From an uncultured Selenomonadaceae bacterium (lineage in GTDB: Bacteria > Bacillota > Negativicutes > Selenomonadales > Selenomonadaceae), in NCBI GenBank assembly GCA_905236255.1, contig CAJOPK010000080.1, positions 1-11,971 of the forward strand: 11,971 nucleotides of DNA. Direction: 5' to 3'. Positions 1 through 6,765 of this stretch are shown here, piece by piece; the stretch's first letter is position 1, and the number at the start of each line of letters is the position of its first letter. A program made the position numbers and the translations under genes. A model generated the notes under the pieces. The model saw nothing but the letters and a program-made list of their open reading frames with translations, was not told where the DNA came from and did not search any database.

Positions 1-171
1 ATTTTGACGACGCGTTATCAGGACAAGCCGTACACTTTCATGATGAACGGGCAGACCGGAAAAGTTGTCGGTTCCCTGCCTTACGACGCGACAAAGGCTT
101 TTCTTTATCCGGCACTTTGCACGGTCGTCTTGATTCCGATTTTGTATTTCATCTTGAAAATGTTTTTGTGA
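1..171 (+). CDS. C-terminal fragment of a membrane protein, probably TFIIB-type zinc-ribbon family
   Basis: Only the last 56 codons are present; the frame is open from base 1 to a TGA at 169-171. The visible part has a soluble stretch with the pattern YTFMMNGQTGKVVGSLP, then a hydrophobic segment (about the last 18 residues) that would be a C-terminal membrane helix. I recall an NGQTGKV-type segment followed by a membrane anchor from the tail of small bacterial proteins with an N-terminal TFIIB-like zinc ribbon, sometimes misannotated as PriA-like helicases. The zinc-binding part is outside the window, so this is a recognition from the tail only. The next gene starts 12 nt downstream with its SD (AGGAGG) touching this stop codon, so the two are surely cotranscribed. 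Zinc-ribbon and TPM-domain genes are often neighbours, which supports the call. Confidence 0.6.
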   Translation: MLTTRYQDKPYTFMMNGQTGKVVGSLPYDATKAFLYPALCTVVLIPILYFILKMFL

Positions 172-183
172 GGAGGCGGAAAT

Positions 184-966
184 ATGTTTAGAAAATTTTT
201 TGCTCTCTTCGTATTCGGAATTTTGATTTTCAATTTCTCCGCAAGTTCTGCGGCGGAAGATCAAAATTTGGCAACGTCTTCGGTTTATGATTCGGCGGGA
301 CTTTTGACGGATACCGAAATTCAAACTTTGACGATAAAACTTCACAAAATCGAAAAGGCTCACAAAATCCGGATAGGGATAAATATTTTTGACACGATAG
401 GCACAAAAGATCCGCAATACGTTGCAAATTCTCAACTCGACAAATATTTTTCAAACGGCGAAAACGGCGGCATTTGTTTAATTGTTGCGATGGAAAGTCG
501 CGATTGGTGGATTTCGACCGATGTAAATATGCAAACGCGAATTACAAAGACCGGAGGCGGTTTTGATTATTTGAGAAATGCCTTTGTCCACAAATTGACC
601 GACGGCGATTTTTACGGCGGTTGCAATGCCTATCTTGACACGATTGACGAACTTATGACTTATTACGAGCAAAACGGGCATCCTTACGATCCGTCGGAAG
701 GATTTAATCCGATTGCGGCAACGGCGGCGGTCTGTCTTGCAATTTTGCTCGGCGTATTTATTCGCAACATTTTAATCGGCTCCATGAGCAACGTCCGGAA
801 AGCAACGGAAGCCGGAAACTATCTTGACAAGTCCGAAGTAAACATTACACTTCGTCGCGATACCTACCTTTTCACAAACGTCCAAAGACGCGAAAAATCC
901 CGAAAAGGCGGCGGCGGCGGTTCTTCGGGCGGAGGAAGTCACGGCGGCGGCGGCGGTAAATTCTAA
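184..966 (+). CDS. TPM-domain membrane protein (YgcG family)
   Basis: A 260-aa protein with an N-terminal signal peptide (residues about 1-23, hydrophobic core then SSAA), a TPM domain (about 33-160) starting with the family-typical VYDSAGLLT pattern, one membrane helix (about 176-199), a basic segment and a glycine-rich tail (242-260, with GGGGG and GGGSHGGGGG). Family members are membrane-anchored with the TPM domain outside the cytoplasm. They have been linked to envelope quality control or photosystem repair, but the biochemical role in bacteria like this one is unsettled. The start is fixed by AGGAGG at 171-176, seven bases before the ATG. The tail lacks the aromatic residues often mixed into such Gly-rich tails, but the arrangement is ordinary for the family. 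It sits between a putative zinc-ribbon membrane protein and a second small zinc-ribbon membrane protein, suggesting a small envelope operon. Confidence 0.85.
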   Translation: MFRKFFALFVFGILIFNFSASSAAEDQNLATSSVYDSAGLLTDTEIQTLTIKLHKIEKAHKIRIGINIFDTIGTKDPQYVANSQLDKYFSNGENGGICLIVAMESRDWWISTDVNMQTRITKTGGGFDYLRNAFVHKLTDGDFYGGCNAYLDTIDELMTYYEQNGHPYDPSEGFNPIAATAAVCLAILLGVFIRNILIGSMSNVRKATEAGNYLDKSEVNITLRRDTYLFTNVQRREKSRKGGGGGSSGGGSHGGGGGKF

Positions 967-987
967 AATTTTGAGAGGATTGATAAA

Positions 988-1332
988 ATGCCCGATTTGA
1001 AAAAAGATTCGACCGGCGAAAATAAAAATAAACCCAAAATTAAAATTCATTGCACTATGTGCGGCAAAAAATTGAAAGAAGATGAAGCACTTGTACATAA
1101 AAATTCCGAAGGCGAAAAAGTGATAATTTGCTACGATTGCTTTGAAAAAGAAGTCGGTGTCGATTACAAAACTTTTATGTACAGAAGAGAAGCGGCAAAG
1201 CAAACTCTTTTTGCAACGATTTTTTGTCTGGGAGTTTCGATTTATGCCTTTATCGAAAAAGGTCCTTTGTACGGGATCGGCGGTCTGATTGTCACCGTCT
1301 TGATTTTCCTTTTCGCCGGCAAGGCACGTTAA
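988..1332 (+). CDS. Small zinc-ribbon protein with two membrane helices
   Basis: A 114-aa protein of no named family that I recognise. It starts with a Lys-rich polar region (1-20). A four-cysteine zinc-ribbon-like module follows: CxxC at C22/C25 and CxxC at C48/C51, with a 22-residue gap holding the KKLKEDEALVHK stretch. Then come two hydrophobic helices (about 72-89 and 92-110) separated by a short GP-containing turn, ending in a basic GKAR. This suggests a cytoplasmic zinc finger anchored by a hairpin in the membrane. The start ATG follows GAGAGG (973-978) at 9 nt, and the gene begins 21 nt after the TPM gene stop, so it is probably the last gene of that operon. A hairpin terminator lies 28 nt downstream. 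No function can be assigned. Confidence 0.75.
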   Translation: MPDLKKDSTGENKNKPKIKIHCTMCGKKLKEDEALVHKNSEGEKVIICYDCFEKEVGVDYKTFMYRREAAKQTLFATIFCLGVSIYAFIEKGPLYGIGGLIVTVLIFLFAGKAR

Positions 1333-1359
1333 AAAATTTGACGATTGAAATAAAATTTT

Positions 1360-1386
1360 CGGGGAAAAATTATTCTCCGTTTTTTT
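1360..1386 (+). terminator. Rho-independent terminator after the TPM/zinc-ribbon operon
   Basis: A 7-bp stem (CGGGGAA at 1360-1366 with TTCTCCG at 1373-1379, one G-T pair) has a 6-nt loop and is followed by seven T residues. It lies 28 nt after the stop of the small zinc-ribbon protein and about 100 nt before ftsZ, so it separates the two rightward transcription units. The rest of the 156-nt gap holds an 11-nt palindrome (TTGACGGTCAA, 1394-1404) and no convincing promoter. Confidence 0.8.
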
Positions 1387-1488
1387 GTGTTTTTTGACGG
1401 TCAACCTCCGGGCAGGAAAATCAAAATTTTTGTCGAATTTCCAATTCCGCAAAATTAAAACGAGATTAAAATAAAGGTCGGTGAGACA

Positions 1489-2679
1489 ATGGGAGAAAAT
1501 GATGCGGTACTCAAGAAGGCGGTCGAAAACCTTCGCCGCAACATCGACAAACAAAAAGCGGCAGACGATGCCGCAATAAAAAGAGCGGTCGTCACAATCA
1601 AGGTTTTCGGGGTCGGCGGCGGCGGAAACAGTGTCTTAAAGAGGATTGCCGAAAGTGATTTTCTTGACATTGAACTTGTTGCCATAAACACCGATCCGCA
1701 TGCCTTGACGGGACTGGGCAACGTAAAGATTCTGCAAATCGGAGAGCAGATTACCAAAGGTCGCGGCACCGGCGGCAGAGTCGAACTCGGCGAACAGGCC
1801 GCAAAAAATGACGAAGAAAATATCAAAAATATGATGGTCGGCGCGGATATGATTTTCATTACCGCCGGCATGGGGGGCGGCACCGGTACGGGCGCGGCTC
1901 CGGTCATAGCAAAAATTGCAAAGGAACTGGACATTTTGACGGTCGGCGTTGTTACACTTCCTTTCAAATTTGAGGGCATGAGAAAACAGCGCATAGCAAA
2001 CGAAGGCATTATAAAAATGCAGTCGTATATGGACGCGCTGATTGTCGTCAAAAACGACAACCTGATGAAGTTGCCGGAAAATCGCGAACTTTCGATAGTC
2101 GACGCTTTTCATGCGGCGGATTCCGTTTTGAGACAGGCGATTCGTTGCGTTGCCGAACTGATTTTGACGATCGGCGTTGTCAATTCCGATTTTGCCGACA
2201 TTACCACGATTTTCAAACAAAGTGCCTCCAGCGATGCAATTTTGGGTATCGGCAGAAGCAACATCAGCGCGGTTAAAGCGGTTCAGCAGGCGATTGAAAG
2301 TCCGTTGATAGATCGTTCTTTGAAAGGCGCGCGCGGTATTTTGCTCAATATCACCGGCGACGAAAATCTTCCGCTTTTCGACGTAAATGAGGCGGCAAGT
2401 TACATTTACAGCCAGACTGAGGACGACGTAAATATAATTTTCGGCGCGGTCATTGACAAGAATATGAACGGCGTTGTTCAGGTCACGATAATTGCGACGG
2501 ATTTTGTCGACAGCCTTGCACTTAAATCTCCCTCAGTCGAAGTTCCCAAAGCGGCGGTTACCGTTTCAAAAGATTTTGCGCTTGACACTCCGAAATTTTC
2601 GGACACAAAACCCGCCGCCAAAAATCCGAATTTGCTGATCCCGGATTTTATGAATATGAGAAAAAATTCGGACGGGTAA
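1489..2679 (+). CDS. ftsZ: FtsZ, tubulin-like GTPase of cell division (divergent)
   Basis: A 396-aa FtsZ, the GTP-dependent filament protein that forms the division ring. Seen in the sequence: the first nucleotide loop GVGGGGNS (41-48), the tubulin signature GGGTGTGAAP (129-138), the T7 catalytic loop NSDFADI (232-238), and a C-terminal peptide-like motif LLIPDFMNMRK (382-392) after a roughly 45-residue linker. GTP binding and hydrolysis residues of these loops are present, so it should be active. It departs from ordinary FtsZ in several places: Ser replaces the second Asn of GGGGNN, GTGGRVE stands where GAGGNPE is usual, VVKND replaces IPND, and the N-terminal extension before the fold is about 35 residues, charged and helical. 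The gene is followed by tcdA and gpsA, not preceded by ftsA as in a dcw cluster. It could be the only FtsZ of a divergent lineage or a second paralogue. Start chosen at the ATG behind a GGTGAG-type SD. Confidence 0.9.
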   Translation: MGENDAVLKKAVENLRRNIDKQKAADDAAIKRAVVTIKVFGVGGGGNSVLKRIAESDFLDIELVAINTDPHALTGLGNVKILQIGEQITKGRGTGGRVELGEQAAKNDEENIKNMMVGADMIFITAGMGGGTGTGAAPVIAKIAKELDILTVGVVTLPFKFEGMRKQRIANEGIIKMQSYMDALIVVKNDNLMKLPENRELSIVDAFHAADSVLRQAIRCVAELILTIGVVNSDFADITTIFKQSASSDAILGIGRSNISAVKAVQQAIESPLIDRSLKGARGILLNITGDENLPLFDVNEAASYIYSQTEDDVNIIFGAVIDKNMNGVVQVTIIATDFVDSLALKSPSVEVPKAAVTVSKDFALDTPKFSDTKPAAKNPNLLIPDFMNMRKNSDG

Positions 2680-2682
2680 ATT

Positions 2683-3396
2683 ATGGACGAAAGATTTCAG
2701 AGGACGCGACTTTTAATCGGCGAAGAGAATTTTCAAAAATTGCAAAATTCGACGGTTGCGATTTTCGGTATCGGCGGGGTAGGTTCTTTCACCGTTGAAG
2801 CATTGGCACGCAGCGGAGTCGGTCATTTGGTTTTAATCGACAAAGACGACGTTGACGTTACAAACATTAACAGGCAGATTCACGCGACGACTTCAACCGT
2901 CGGAAAGTCAAAAGTTGAAGTCATGCGCGAAAGAATTTTGGAAATAAATCCGGCGGCAAAGGTCGATGTGATTCAAAAGTTTTATCTGCCCGCCGACCGG
3001 GAAGAAAGCTTTTTTATTTGCAAGTACGACTACGTCGTTGATGCGATTGACACGATAACGGCAAAAATTTCTCTGGTCGTCGAATGTGCCGAAAGAAAAA
3101 TTCCGATTGTGAGCAGCATGGGAGCCGGCAATAAGATTGACGCGACAAAATTTAAAGTTGCGGATATTTATAAAACTTCGACGGATCCGGTTGCAAAGGT
3201 CATGCGGAAAAAATTGAAGGAACTCGGAATAAAAAATTTGAAAGTCGTTTATTCCGACGAAATTCCGCAAAAGATAAATCCCGGAAATTTGACCGGAAAA
3301 GTTATCGGCAGTATTGCCTTTGTCCCGTCGGTTGCGGGATTGATTCTTGCCGGAGAGGTTATAAAAGATTTGACGGATTGGCAGAGTGTGAAATGA
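2683..3396 (+). CDS. tcdA: tRNA threonylcarbamoyladenosine dehydratase (TcdA/CsdL, ThiF/E1 family)
   Basis: A 237-aa member of the ThiF/MoeB/E1 fold. TcdA uses ATP to cyclise N6-threonylcarbamoyladenosine (t6A) at position 37 of ANN-decoding tRNAs to ct6A. Visible motifs: an N-terminal RTRLLIGEE segment typical of this subfamily, the nucleotide loop GIGGVGS (about 30-36), DKDDVDVTNINRQ with the Arg/Asn that hold ATP, the VDAIDTITAK segment, and SSMGAGNKIDATKF, which matches the TcdA-type SSMGAANK signature. No rhodanese or C-terminal CxxC extension is present, in keeping with TcdA and not MoeB. A hydrophobic stretch near the C-terminus is usual. The ATG lies 3 nt after the ftsZ stop with a modest SD (GGACGGG) inside the ftsZ end, so translation is probably coupled. 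Its stop overlaps the gpsA start by 4 nt. Confidence 0.88.
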   Translation: MDERFQRTRLLIGEENFQKLQNSTVAIFGIGGVGSFTVEALARSGVGHLVLIDKDDVDVTNINRQIHATTSTVGKSKVEVMRERILEINPAAKVDVIQKFYLPADREESFFICKYDYVVDAIDTITAKISLVVECAERKIPIVSSMGAGNKIDATKFKVADIYKTSTDPVAKVMRKKLKELGIKNLKVVYSDEIPQKINPGNLTGKVIGSIAFVPSVAGLILAGEVIKDLTDWQSVK

Positions 3397-4532
3397 AAAT
3401 AAGTGTAATCGGTTGCGGACGTTGGGGAAGTTTTCAAGCCTGGCACGCCGCAAAAATATTGAATCATGAAGTCGTTTTGTACGGGCGCGAAAGTTCCGCA
3501 AACATGAAACGACTTGAAGAAAACGGCGGAAACGAATACCTTAAACTTCCGGAAAATGTCCGCCTTTCAAAAAATCTTGAGGAAACTTTGAATTTTGCGG
3601 AAGTCGTAATAATTTCCGTCGGCGCGCAGAATTTGAGATCGCTTGTCCGAGAAATTAAAAATTTTCCCGGCGTTTCCGAAAAAAAATTTGTCCTGTGCAT
3701 GAAAGGACTTGAAAGCGGTACCGGCAAGAGATTGACGACCGTTTTTAATGAAGAAATGCACAATTCCGAAGTTGACGAATTGCAGCCGATAAAGCGCGAT
3801 GATTTTGTCCCGAGTAATTTAACTTCCGTTTTCGGAAACGATCTTCAAAATTCAAATTTTGCGAACGAAAAAATTTCTTTAAAAGATGAAGTAAATTCGC
3901 CGGTTGCAAATTTGATGACGGATTTAAATATCGTCAAACCGGCCGGAAATGTTGCGGTTTGGGCGGGGCCGGGTCATGTTCAGGATTTTGTTGCCGGGAT
4001 ACCGAATTGCATGGTAATTTCTTCCGCAAGCGAAAATTTGACGCATGAACTTGTGGAGATTTTCAAAAGTCCGTTGATTCGTTTTTATTACGGCAAAGAT
4101 TTAATCGGAACGGAAATCGGCGCGGCTGCCAAAAATGTAATGGGACTTGCCGCCGGTATGCTTGACGGATTGAATCGGACAAGTTTAAAAGGCGCGCTGA
4201 TGGCTCGCGGGACGGCTGAACTTTCCCGGCTTGTTGCGGCTTTGGGCGGCGACAAGATGACGATTTACGGATTGAGTCATTTGGGCGATTATGAGGCGAC
4301 GCTTTTTTCAAAACACAGTCACAACAGGCAATTCGGAGAAGATTTTGTAAAAGGCAAAAAATTCGACAAACTTGCCGAAGGCGTGGAAACTGCGGCGGCA
4401 TTGATGAAACTTTCCGAAATGACCGGAGAGGAATTGCCGATAAGTAAGACGGTTTACGAAATTTTGCATAAAGGGCGGAATCCGGAAGAGGCATTGATGC
4501 AACTCTTCCTGCGTTCCGTCAAAGCCGAATGA
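3393..4532 (+). CDS. gpsA: NAD(P)H-dependent glycerol-3-phosphate dehydrogenase, with an insertion
   Basis: GpsA reduces dihydroxyacetone phosphate to sn-glycerol 3-phosphate, the backbone for phospholipids. Visible motifs: Rossmann loop GCGRWGS (about 8-14), MKGLE with the conserved Lys (K104), AGPGH (191-195) in place of the common SGPS(F/H), GTEIGAAAKN with the catalytic Lys near 247, MARGTAEL, and SHNRQFG (309-315) of the substrate/NADP region. I chose the ATG at 3393 because it forms an ATGA overlap with the tcdA stop and starts directly at MKISVIGCG; an in-frame TTG 15 nt upstream is less likely. The protein is 379 aa against about 330-345 usual. The extra length is a polar, Asn/Asp/Ser-rich insertion at roughly residues 124-180, between the NAD domain and the GPGH loop. 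The frame is unbroken. Assignment as GpsA is sound; substrate preference is untested. Confidence 0.85.
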   Translation: MKISVIGCGRWGSFQAWHAAKILNHEVVLYGRESSANMKRLEENGGNEYLKLPENVRLSKNLEETLNFAEVVIISVGAQNLRSLVREIKNFPGVSEKKFVLCMKGLESGTGKRLTTVFNEEMHNSEVDELQPIKRDDFVPSNLTSVFGNDLQNSNFANEKISLKDEVNSPVANLMTDLNIVKPAGNVAVWAGPGHVQDFVAGIPNCMVISSASENLTHELVEIFKSPLIRFYYGKDLIGTEIGAAAKNVMGLAAGMLDGLNRTSLKGALMARGTAELSRLVAALGGDKMTIYGLSHLGDYEATLFSKHSHNRQFGEDFVKGKKFDKLAEGVETAAALMKLSEMTGEELPISKTVYEILHKGRNPEEALMQLFLRSVKAE

Positions 4533-4564
4533 TGTTTTGTATTTATCCCGAGGGGGTGGCATGA

Positions 4565-5047
4565 GTGAATATAGGAGACAGAGTAGTATATCCGATGCAC
4601 GGTGCCGGCGAGGTGGTCGGCATTGAGGAAACGGAAGTGGGCGGCGTTTTAAATTCGTATTATGTTTTGGCTCTCCCGATGGGGAGTTTAAAACTCATGT
4701 TGCCCGTCGATAAAGCCGGAGAAGTCGGACTTCGCGAAATAATCGCGCCGGAAAAAGTCAATGAAGTAATCGAAGTTTTGAAACAGGATCCGGATCCGGT
4801 GCAGGGAAGTTGGAACAAACGCTTTCACAATAACCTTGAACGTCTGAAAACCGGCGATATTATGGAAGTTGCGACAATCGCCCGCAATCTTTCAAAACAA
4901 AACGCAAAGAAAAAAATTTCCGGCGGGGAACGTCGTCTGCTTGATCTTTCGCGACAAATTTTGATAAGCGAATTGGTTTTTGCTTGCGACAAAACTCCGG
5001 AAGAAGTCACCGAAATGATCGACGAACTTATAGGTTCCGTAAGTTAA
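4565..5047 (+). CDS. CarD/CdnL-type RNA polymerase-binding transcription regulator
   Basis: A 160-aa CarD_CdnL_TRCF-family protein. Such proteins bind the RNA polymerase beta subunit through an N-terminal Tudor-like domain and stabilise open promoter complexes, often at rRNA promoters. Visible features: the family opening IGDRVVYPMHGAGEV (3-17), the LKLMLPVDKA strand (about 40-49), a linker rich in PDPVQGSWNKR, then an all-helical C-terminal domain with a basic segment (KQNAKKKISGGERRLLD). The start is GTG, since it gives the exact family N-terminus and follows a GAGGGGGTGG SD at 4550-4559; an ATG at 4561 is in another frame and yields only about 21 codons. It starts 32 nt after gpsA with no terminator between, so it probably belongs to the ftsZ-tcdA-gpsA transcript. 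The length matches the family. Confidence 0.88.
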   Translation: MNIGDRVVYPMHGAGEVVGIEETEVGGVLNSYYVLALPMGSLKLMLPVDKAGEVGLREIIAPEKVNEVIEVLKQDPDPVQGSWNKRFHNNLERLKTGDIMEVATIARNLSKQNAKKKISGGERRLLDLSRQILISELVFACDKTPEEVTEMIDELIGSVS

Positions 5048-5083
5048 AAAATTTTCTCGTATTTTTAAGGGGGCGTTTTTGCA

Positions 5084-5710
5084 GTGAAAAATCACTTTGC
5101 CGGAAAAATTTTCGGCGTATTTTTTTTGCTTGCCTGCTTTATTTTTCCGCAAATTGTTTCCGCCGAAAAAAATGATTGGCATGAAAAAAATTACAATTTC
5201 AAGATTATAAAGAAAATTGTTTTGTTCGATACGACTTTTGAGGCGGAAATCGAAAATGAAGTTATGAAGAAAATTTTGAACGAGTTCGTCGAACAGTTTG
5301 CCGAAAAAAATAAATTAAACGTCATTACCTCGGAACAAGCGGAAGCCCGTTCAATGACAGCCGAAAATGCCGGTGAATTTGCGGACGTTTATGTTAAGCC
5401 GAAAATTACTTTTTGGAGGGATTCTTCTTATATGGTTCCGGAGCGTACGGTTTGGGAAACGAAAACCATAACCCGCAAAAAGAACGGCAAGGAAGAGAAG
5501 ATAAGTATTCCCACTCCGGTAACTTATCCGCCGCGCCGGGTTGATGTTTCCGAAATTACTTCGGTCTTTGAAGTTTTTGACGCAAAAACCGGAAAAGCAA
5601 TTTTCATGCGTGAAGATGTTCGCAAACGTGAAAATCTTCATGCTCAAAAAAATATGTTCGGCAGAATGTGTAAAGACTTTTTCACGGATTTTGCAAAGTT
5701 GACGCATTGA
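5084..5710 (+). CDS. Secreted protein of unknown function
   Basis: A 208-aa protein that I do not recognise. It has a signal peptide (residues 1-27: basic start, long hydrophobic core, VSA before the predicted cut). A Cys at position 18 follows LLA, but the hydrophobic core continues past it, so ordinary cleavage is more likely than lipidation. The mature part is rich in Lys, Glu, Phe and Val, with alternating strands and helices: KIVLFDTTFEAEI, a helix ending in NKLNVITSEQAEARS, a strand with VYVKPKITFWRDSSY, a basic loop (TRKKNGKEEK), PPRRVDV and SVFEVFDAKTGKAIF. This layout recalls small periplasmic proteins of unknown function that bind or present a short ligand, but no catalytic motif is seen. 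The start is GTG behind AAGGGGG (5067-5073), 37 nt after carD. A strong hairpin terminator follows. Confidence 0.75.
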   Translation: MKNHFAGKIFGVFFLLACFIFPQIVSAEKNDWHEKNYNFKIIKKIVLFDTTFEAEIENEVMKKILNEFVEQFAEKNKLNVITSEQAEARSMTAENAGEFADVYVKPKITFWRDSSYMVPERTVWETKTITRKKNGKEEKISIPTPVTYPPRRVDVSEITSVFEVFDAKTGKAIFMREDVRKRENLHAQKNMFGRMCKDFFTDFAKLTH

Positions 5711-5730
5711 AATATAATATTTTGAAACCA

Positions 5731-5767
5731 AAAACGATCAAACACTTAACGCGTTCGATCGTTTTTT
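5731..5767. terminator. Bidirectional hairpin terminator between converging genes
   Basis: AAAACGATC (5731-5739) pairs with GATCGTTTT (5757-5765), followed by T residues to 5767 on the plus strand. On the minus strand the A-run at 5730-5734 becomes a T5 tract. Past one mismatch the stem can extend by AAC/GTT. It lies 20 nt after the secreted-protein gene and 5 nt beyond the stop of the leftward HNH gene, so it can end both transcripts. Confidence 0.8.
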
Positions 5768-5772
5768 ACAGA

Positions 5773-6030
5773 TTAGATTTTTCGCAAAATCGATTCAAAA
5801 ATGTTTCGCGCCAAATCTCCGGGTACATCCTTTAAAGCGGCTTGCTTTGAACGGTTGCAATGTTTGCAAAGTCCCTGCAAATTAAATGAATTGTCCGGAC
5901 CGCCATATTTTTGAGGAATTATGTGATCCACATCAATATCCTCTTTCCGGAAACTTTTTCCGCAACGTTTACATTTGTACCAACCATGATCGGATTTATT
6001 TTCTTCAAAATGTTTATCTCTGTAACCCAT
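5773..6030 (-). CDS. Small HNH endonuclease family protein
   Basis: An 85-aa protein made almost only of an HNH (His-Me finger) module. Seen: a first zinc pair CKRCGKSF (C20, C23), the catalytic DVDHIIPQKYGGPDNSFNLQ block (VDH with the metal-binding His, then the N of the second HNH position) and a second zinc pair LCKHCNRSK. This is the classic HNH arrangement in which two CxxC pairs hold the fold. Family members nick or cut DNA and occur in phage, restriction systems, McrA-like proteins and as free-standing genes; the sequence does not say which role applies here. The ATG follows GAGGTG at a good distance. It starts 34 nt after the second RiPP-like peptide gene on the same strand, with no terminator between, so it is probably the last gene of that operon. 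Its link to the peptide system is unproven. Confidence 0.85.
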   Translation of the reverse strand: MGYRDKHFEENKSDHGWYKCKRCGKSFRKEDIDVDHIIPQKYGGPDNSFNLQGLCKHCNRSKQAALKDVPGDLARNIFESILRKI

Positions 6031-6064
6031 GTGACACCTCGCAATCTCACAAATGTAAAGTTAT

Positions 6065-6256
6065 TCAAACCGTCTTAAAATCTTTGCGGGCGGTTAAAGT
6101 TTGAGTATGATTTGAATCAATGGCAACCTTCCCCTTTGCCAAAGCTATACCGAAACTTGCAGCTGCGGCACCGGCGGCTGCCGCCAACAATGCCGGAACG
6201 GCTCCGTGCTCCGTAAGATCGACACTTATTGCAGGTTTTTTGTAAACTTCTTTCAA
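6065..6256 (-). CDS. Candidate RiPP precursor peptide 2 (63 aa, YxxP leader, Ala-rich segment)
   Basis: A 63-aa peptide whose first ten residues (MKEVYKKPAI) match those of the peptide encoded at 6542-6748. The pattern Y5-x-x-P8-x-I10 resembles the YxxP-type leader motif bound by RiPP recognition elements. After a 19-residue leader comes VPALLAAAAGAAAASFG (20-36), then a polar tail rich in Lys, Thr and Asp (41-63). There is no Cys or Trp; the only aromatic residues after the leader are F35, F60 and H17/H50. The start is taken as TTG at 6256: it aligns the two peptides exactly and follows GGAGTGA (6262-6268). A GTG at 6265, overlapping the PqqD stop, would add three residues; an upstream ATG at 6289 lies inside the PqqD gene and is unlikely. 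It is preceded by the PqqD-like gene and followed by HNH. It might instead be a small membrane-active peptide that is not modified. Precursor status is inference. Confidence 0.6.
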   Translation of the reverse strand: MKEVYKKPAISVDLTEHGAVPALLAAAAGAAAASFGIALAKGKVAIDSNHTQTLTARKDFKTV

Positions 6257-6261
6257 AACAA

Positions 6262-6268
6262 TCACTCC
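6262..6268 (-). promoter_or_regulatory. Ribosome binding site of precursor peptide 2
   Basis: Read leftward, GGAGTGA overlaps the TGA stop of the PqqD-like gene and lies 5 nt before a TTG. It supports the TTG start at 6256, which gives the MKEVYKKP beginning shared with the other peptide. Stop codon and SD overlap, so translation of peptide 2 is probably coupled to that of the PqqD-like protein. Confidence 0.6.
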
Positions 6269-6540
6269 AATGTCAAAATTTTTTTCCATTGCAAATCGCG
6301 AATTATTTCGGAAATATCATTTTCGACCTCATGTTCCGCAACTTCATATTTGTCAAGGAATTTATTTTTTATATCGGCAACGGTATTTTTTCCGTCAACA
6401 CATCCGATAAAAAATTTTGCCGTCGAGTTGAAATAATAGAGAGAAAGACTTTCCGCGCAAATAATCAGCATATCGTCGTTGTCCCGTGCCTTGACAAAAT
6501 TACAATGCGGAATTTTGTTTTTAAGCCACTCAAATACCAT
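6262..6540 (-). CDS. PqqD-like RiPP recognition element (RRE) protein
   Basis: A 92-aa stand-alone PqqD-family protein. Such proteins fold as a winged helix-turn-helix that binds the leader of a precursor peptide and presents it to the modifying enzyme, here presumably the radical SAM protein encoded just upstream. The sequence follows the PqqD pattern: an N-terminal strand region (about 12-38), then YYFNSTAKFFIGCVDGKNTV (35-54), corresponding to the family LNxTAxxIWxLxDGxxTV, then a helix and VAEHEVENDISEIIRDLQWKKIL (67-89), the family's terminal helix and strand. The start is ATG 6540, one base after the stop of precursor peptide 1 and behind GAGGGAGA; a TTG further upstream is less likely. 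It sits between the two candidate precursors, strong contextual support for a peptide-maturation role. Length is typical of PqqD. Confidence 0.8.
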   Translation of the reverse strand: MVFEWLKNKIPHCNFVKARDNDDMLIICAESLSLYYFNSTAKFFIGCVDGKNTVADIKNKFLDKYEVAEHEVENDISEIIRDLQWKKILTLE

Positions 6541-6541
6541 T

Positions 6542-6748
6542 TCAATCTCCCTCAAATTTCGTCAACGACGGCAATTTTTCCGAAGGACTCGCCTTAACCG
6601 CATTCGTTATTGCACGACCCGCGGCATATCCCACAGCCGACCCGACAATTGCCGCCACGGCAGCCGGAAATGCGGAATCTTTCAAACTTGATGAAACTTC
6701 CAAAGTCCCGGCATTTACCACTGCGGGACGAGAATAAATTGTTTTCAT
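6542..6748 (-). CDS. Candidate RiPP precursor peptide 1 (68 aa, YxxP leader, glycine-zipper segment)
   Basis: A 68-aa peptide with no database family that I recognise. It begins MKTIYSRPAV, so Y5-x-x-P8-x-V10 gives the YxxP-type leader motif, followed by a Ser-rich stretch (19-25). Residues 27-51 are hydrophobic and small: FPAAVAAIVGSAVGYAAGRA, with G36, G40 and G44 spaced as a GxxxGxxxG glycine zipper. The tail (52-68) is polar and ends KFEGD. It shares PA-xx-AA-xx-G-x-A with precursor 2 and has no Cys or Trp. The ATG follows an excellent SD (AGAGGAGGA, 6757-6765); longer in-frame starts would precede the SD and are rejected. The gene starts 16 nt after the radical SAM gene and ends one base before the PqqD gene. 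The best SD of the operon suggests it is made in excess, as expected for a precursor. The alternative is an unmodified bacteriocin-like membrane peptide. Confidence 0.65.
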   Translation of the reverse strand: MKTIYSRPAVVNAGTLEVSSSLKDSAFPAAVAAIVGSAVGYAAGRAITNAVKASPSEKLPSLTKFEGD

Positions 6749-6756
6749 TTGACCAA

Positions 6757-6765
6757 TCCTCCTCT
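6757..6765 (-). promoter_or_regulatory. Strong ribosome binding site of precursor peptide 1
   Basis: Read leftward, AGAGGAGGA lies 8 nt before the ATG at 6748 and overlaps the stop codon of the radical SAM gene. It is the closest match to the anti-SD sequence in this operon. It sets the start of the 68-aa peptide and rules out the longer reading. Confidence 0.8.
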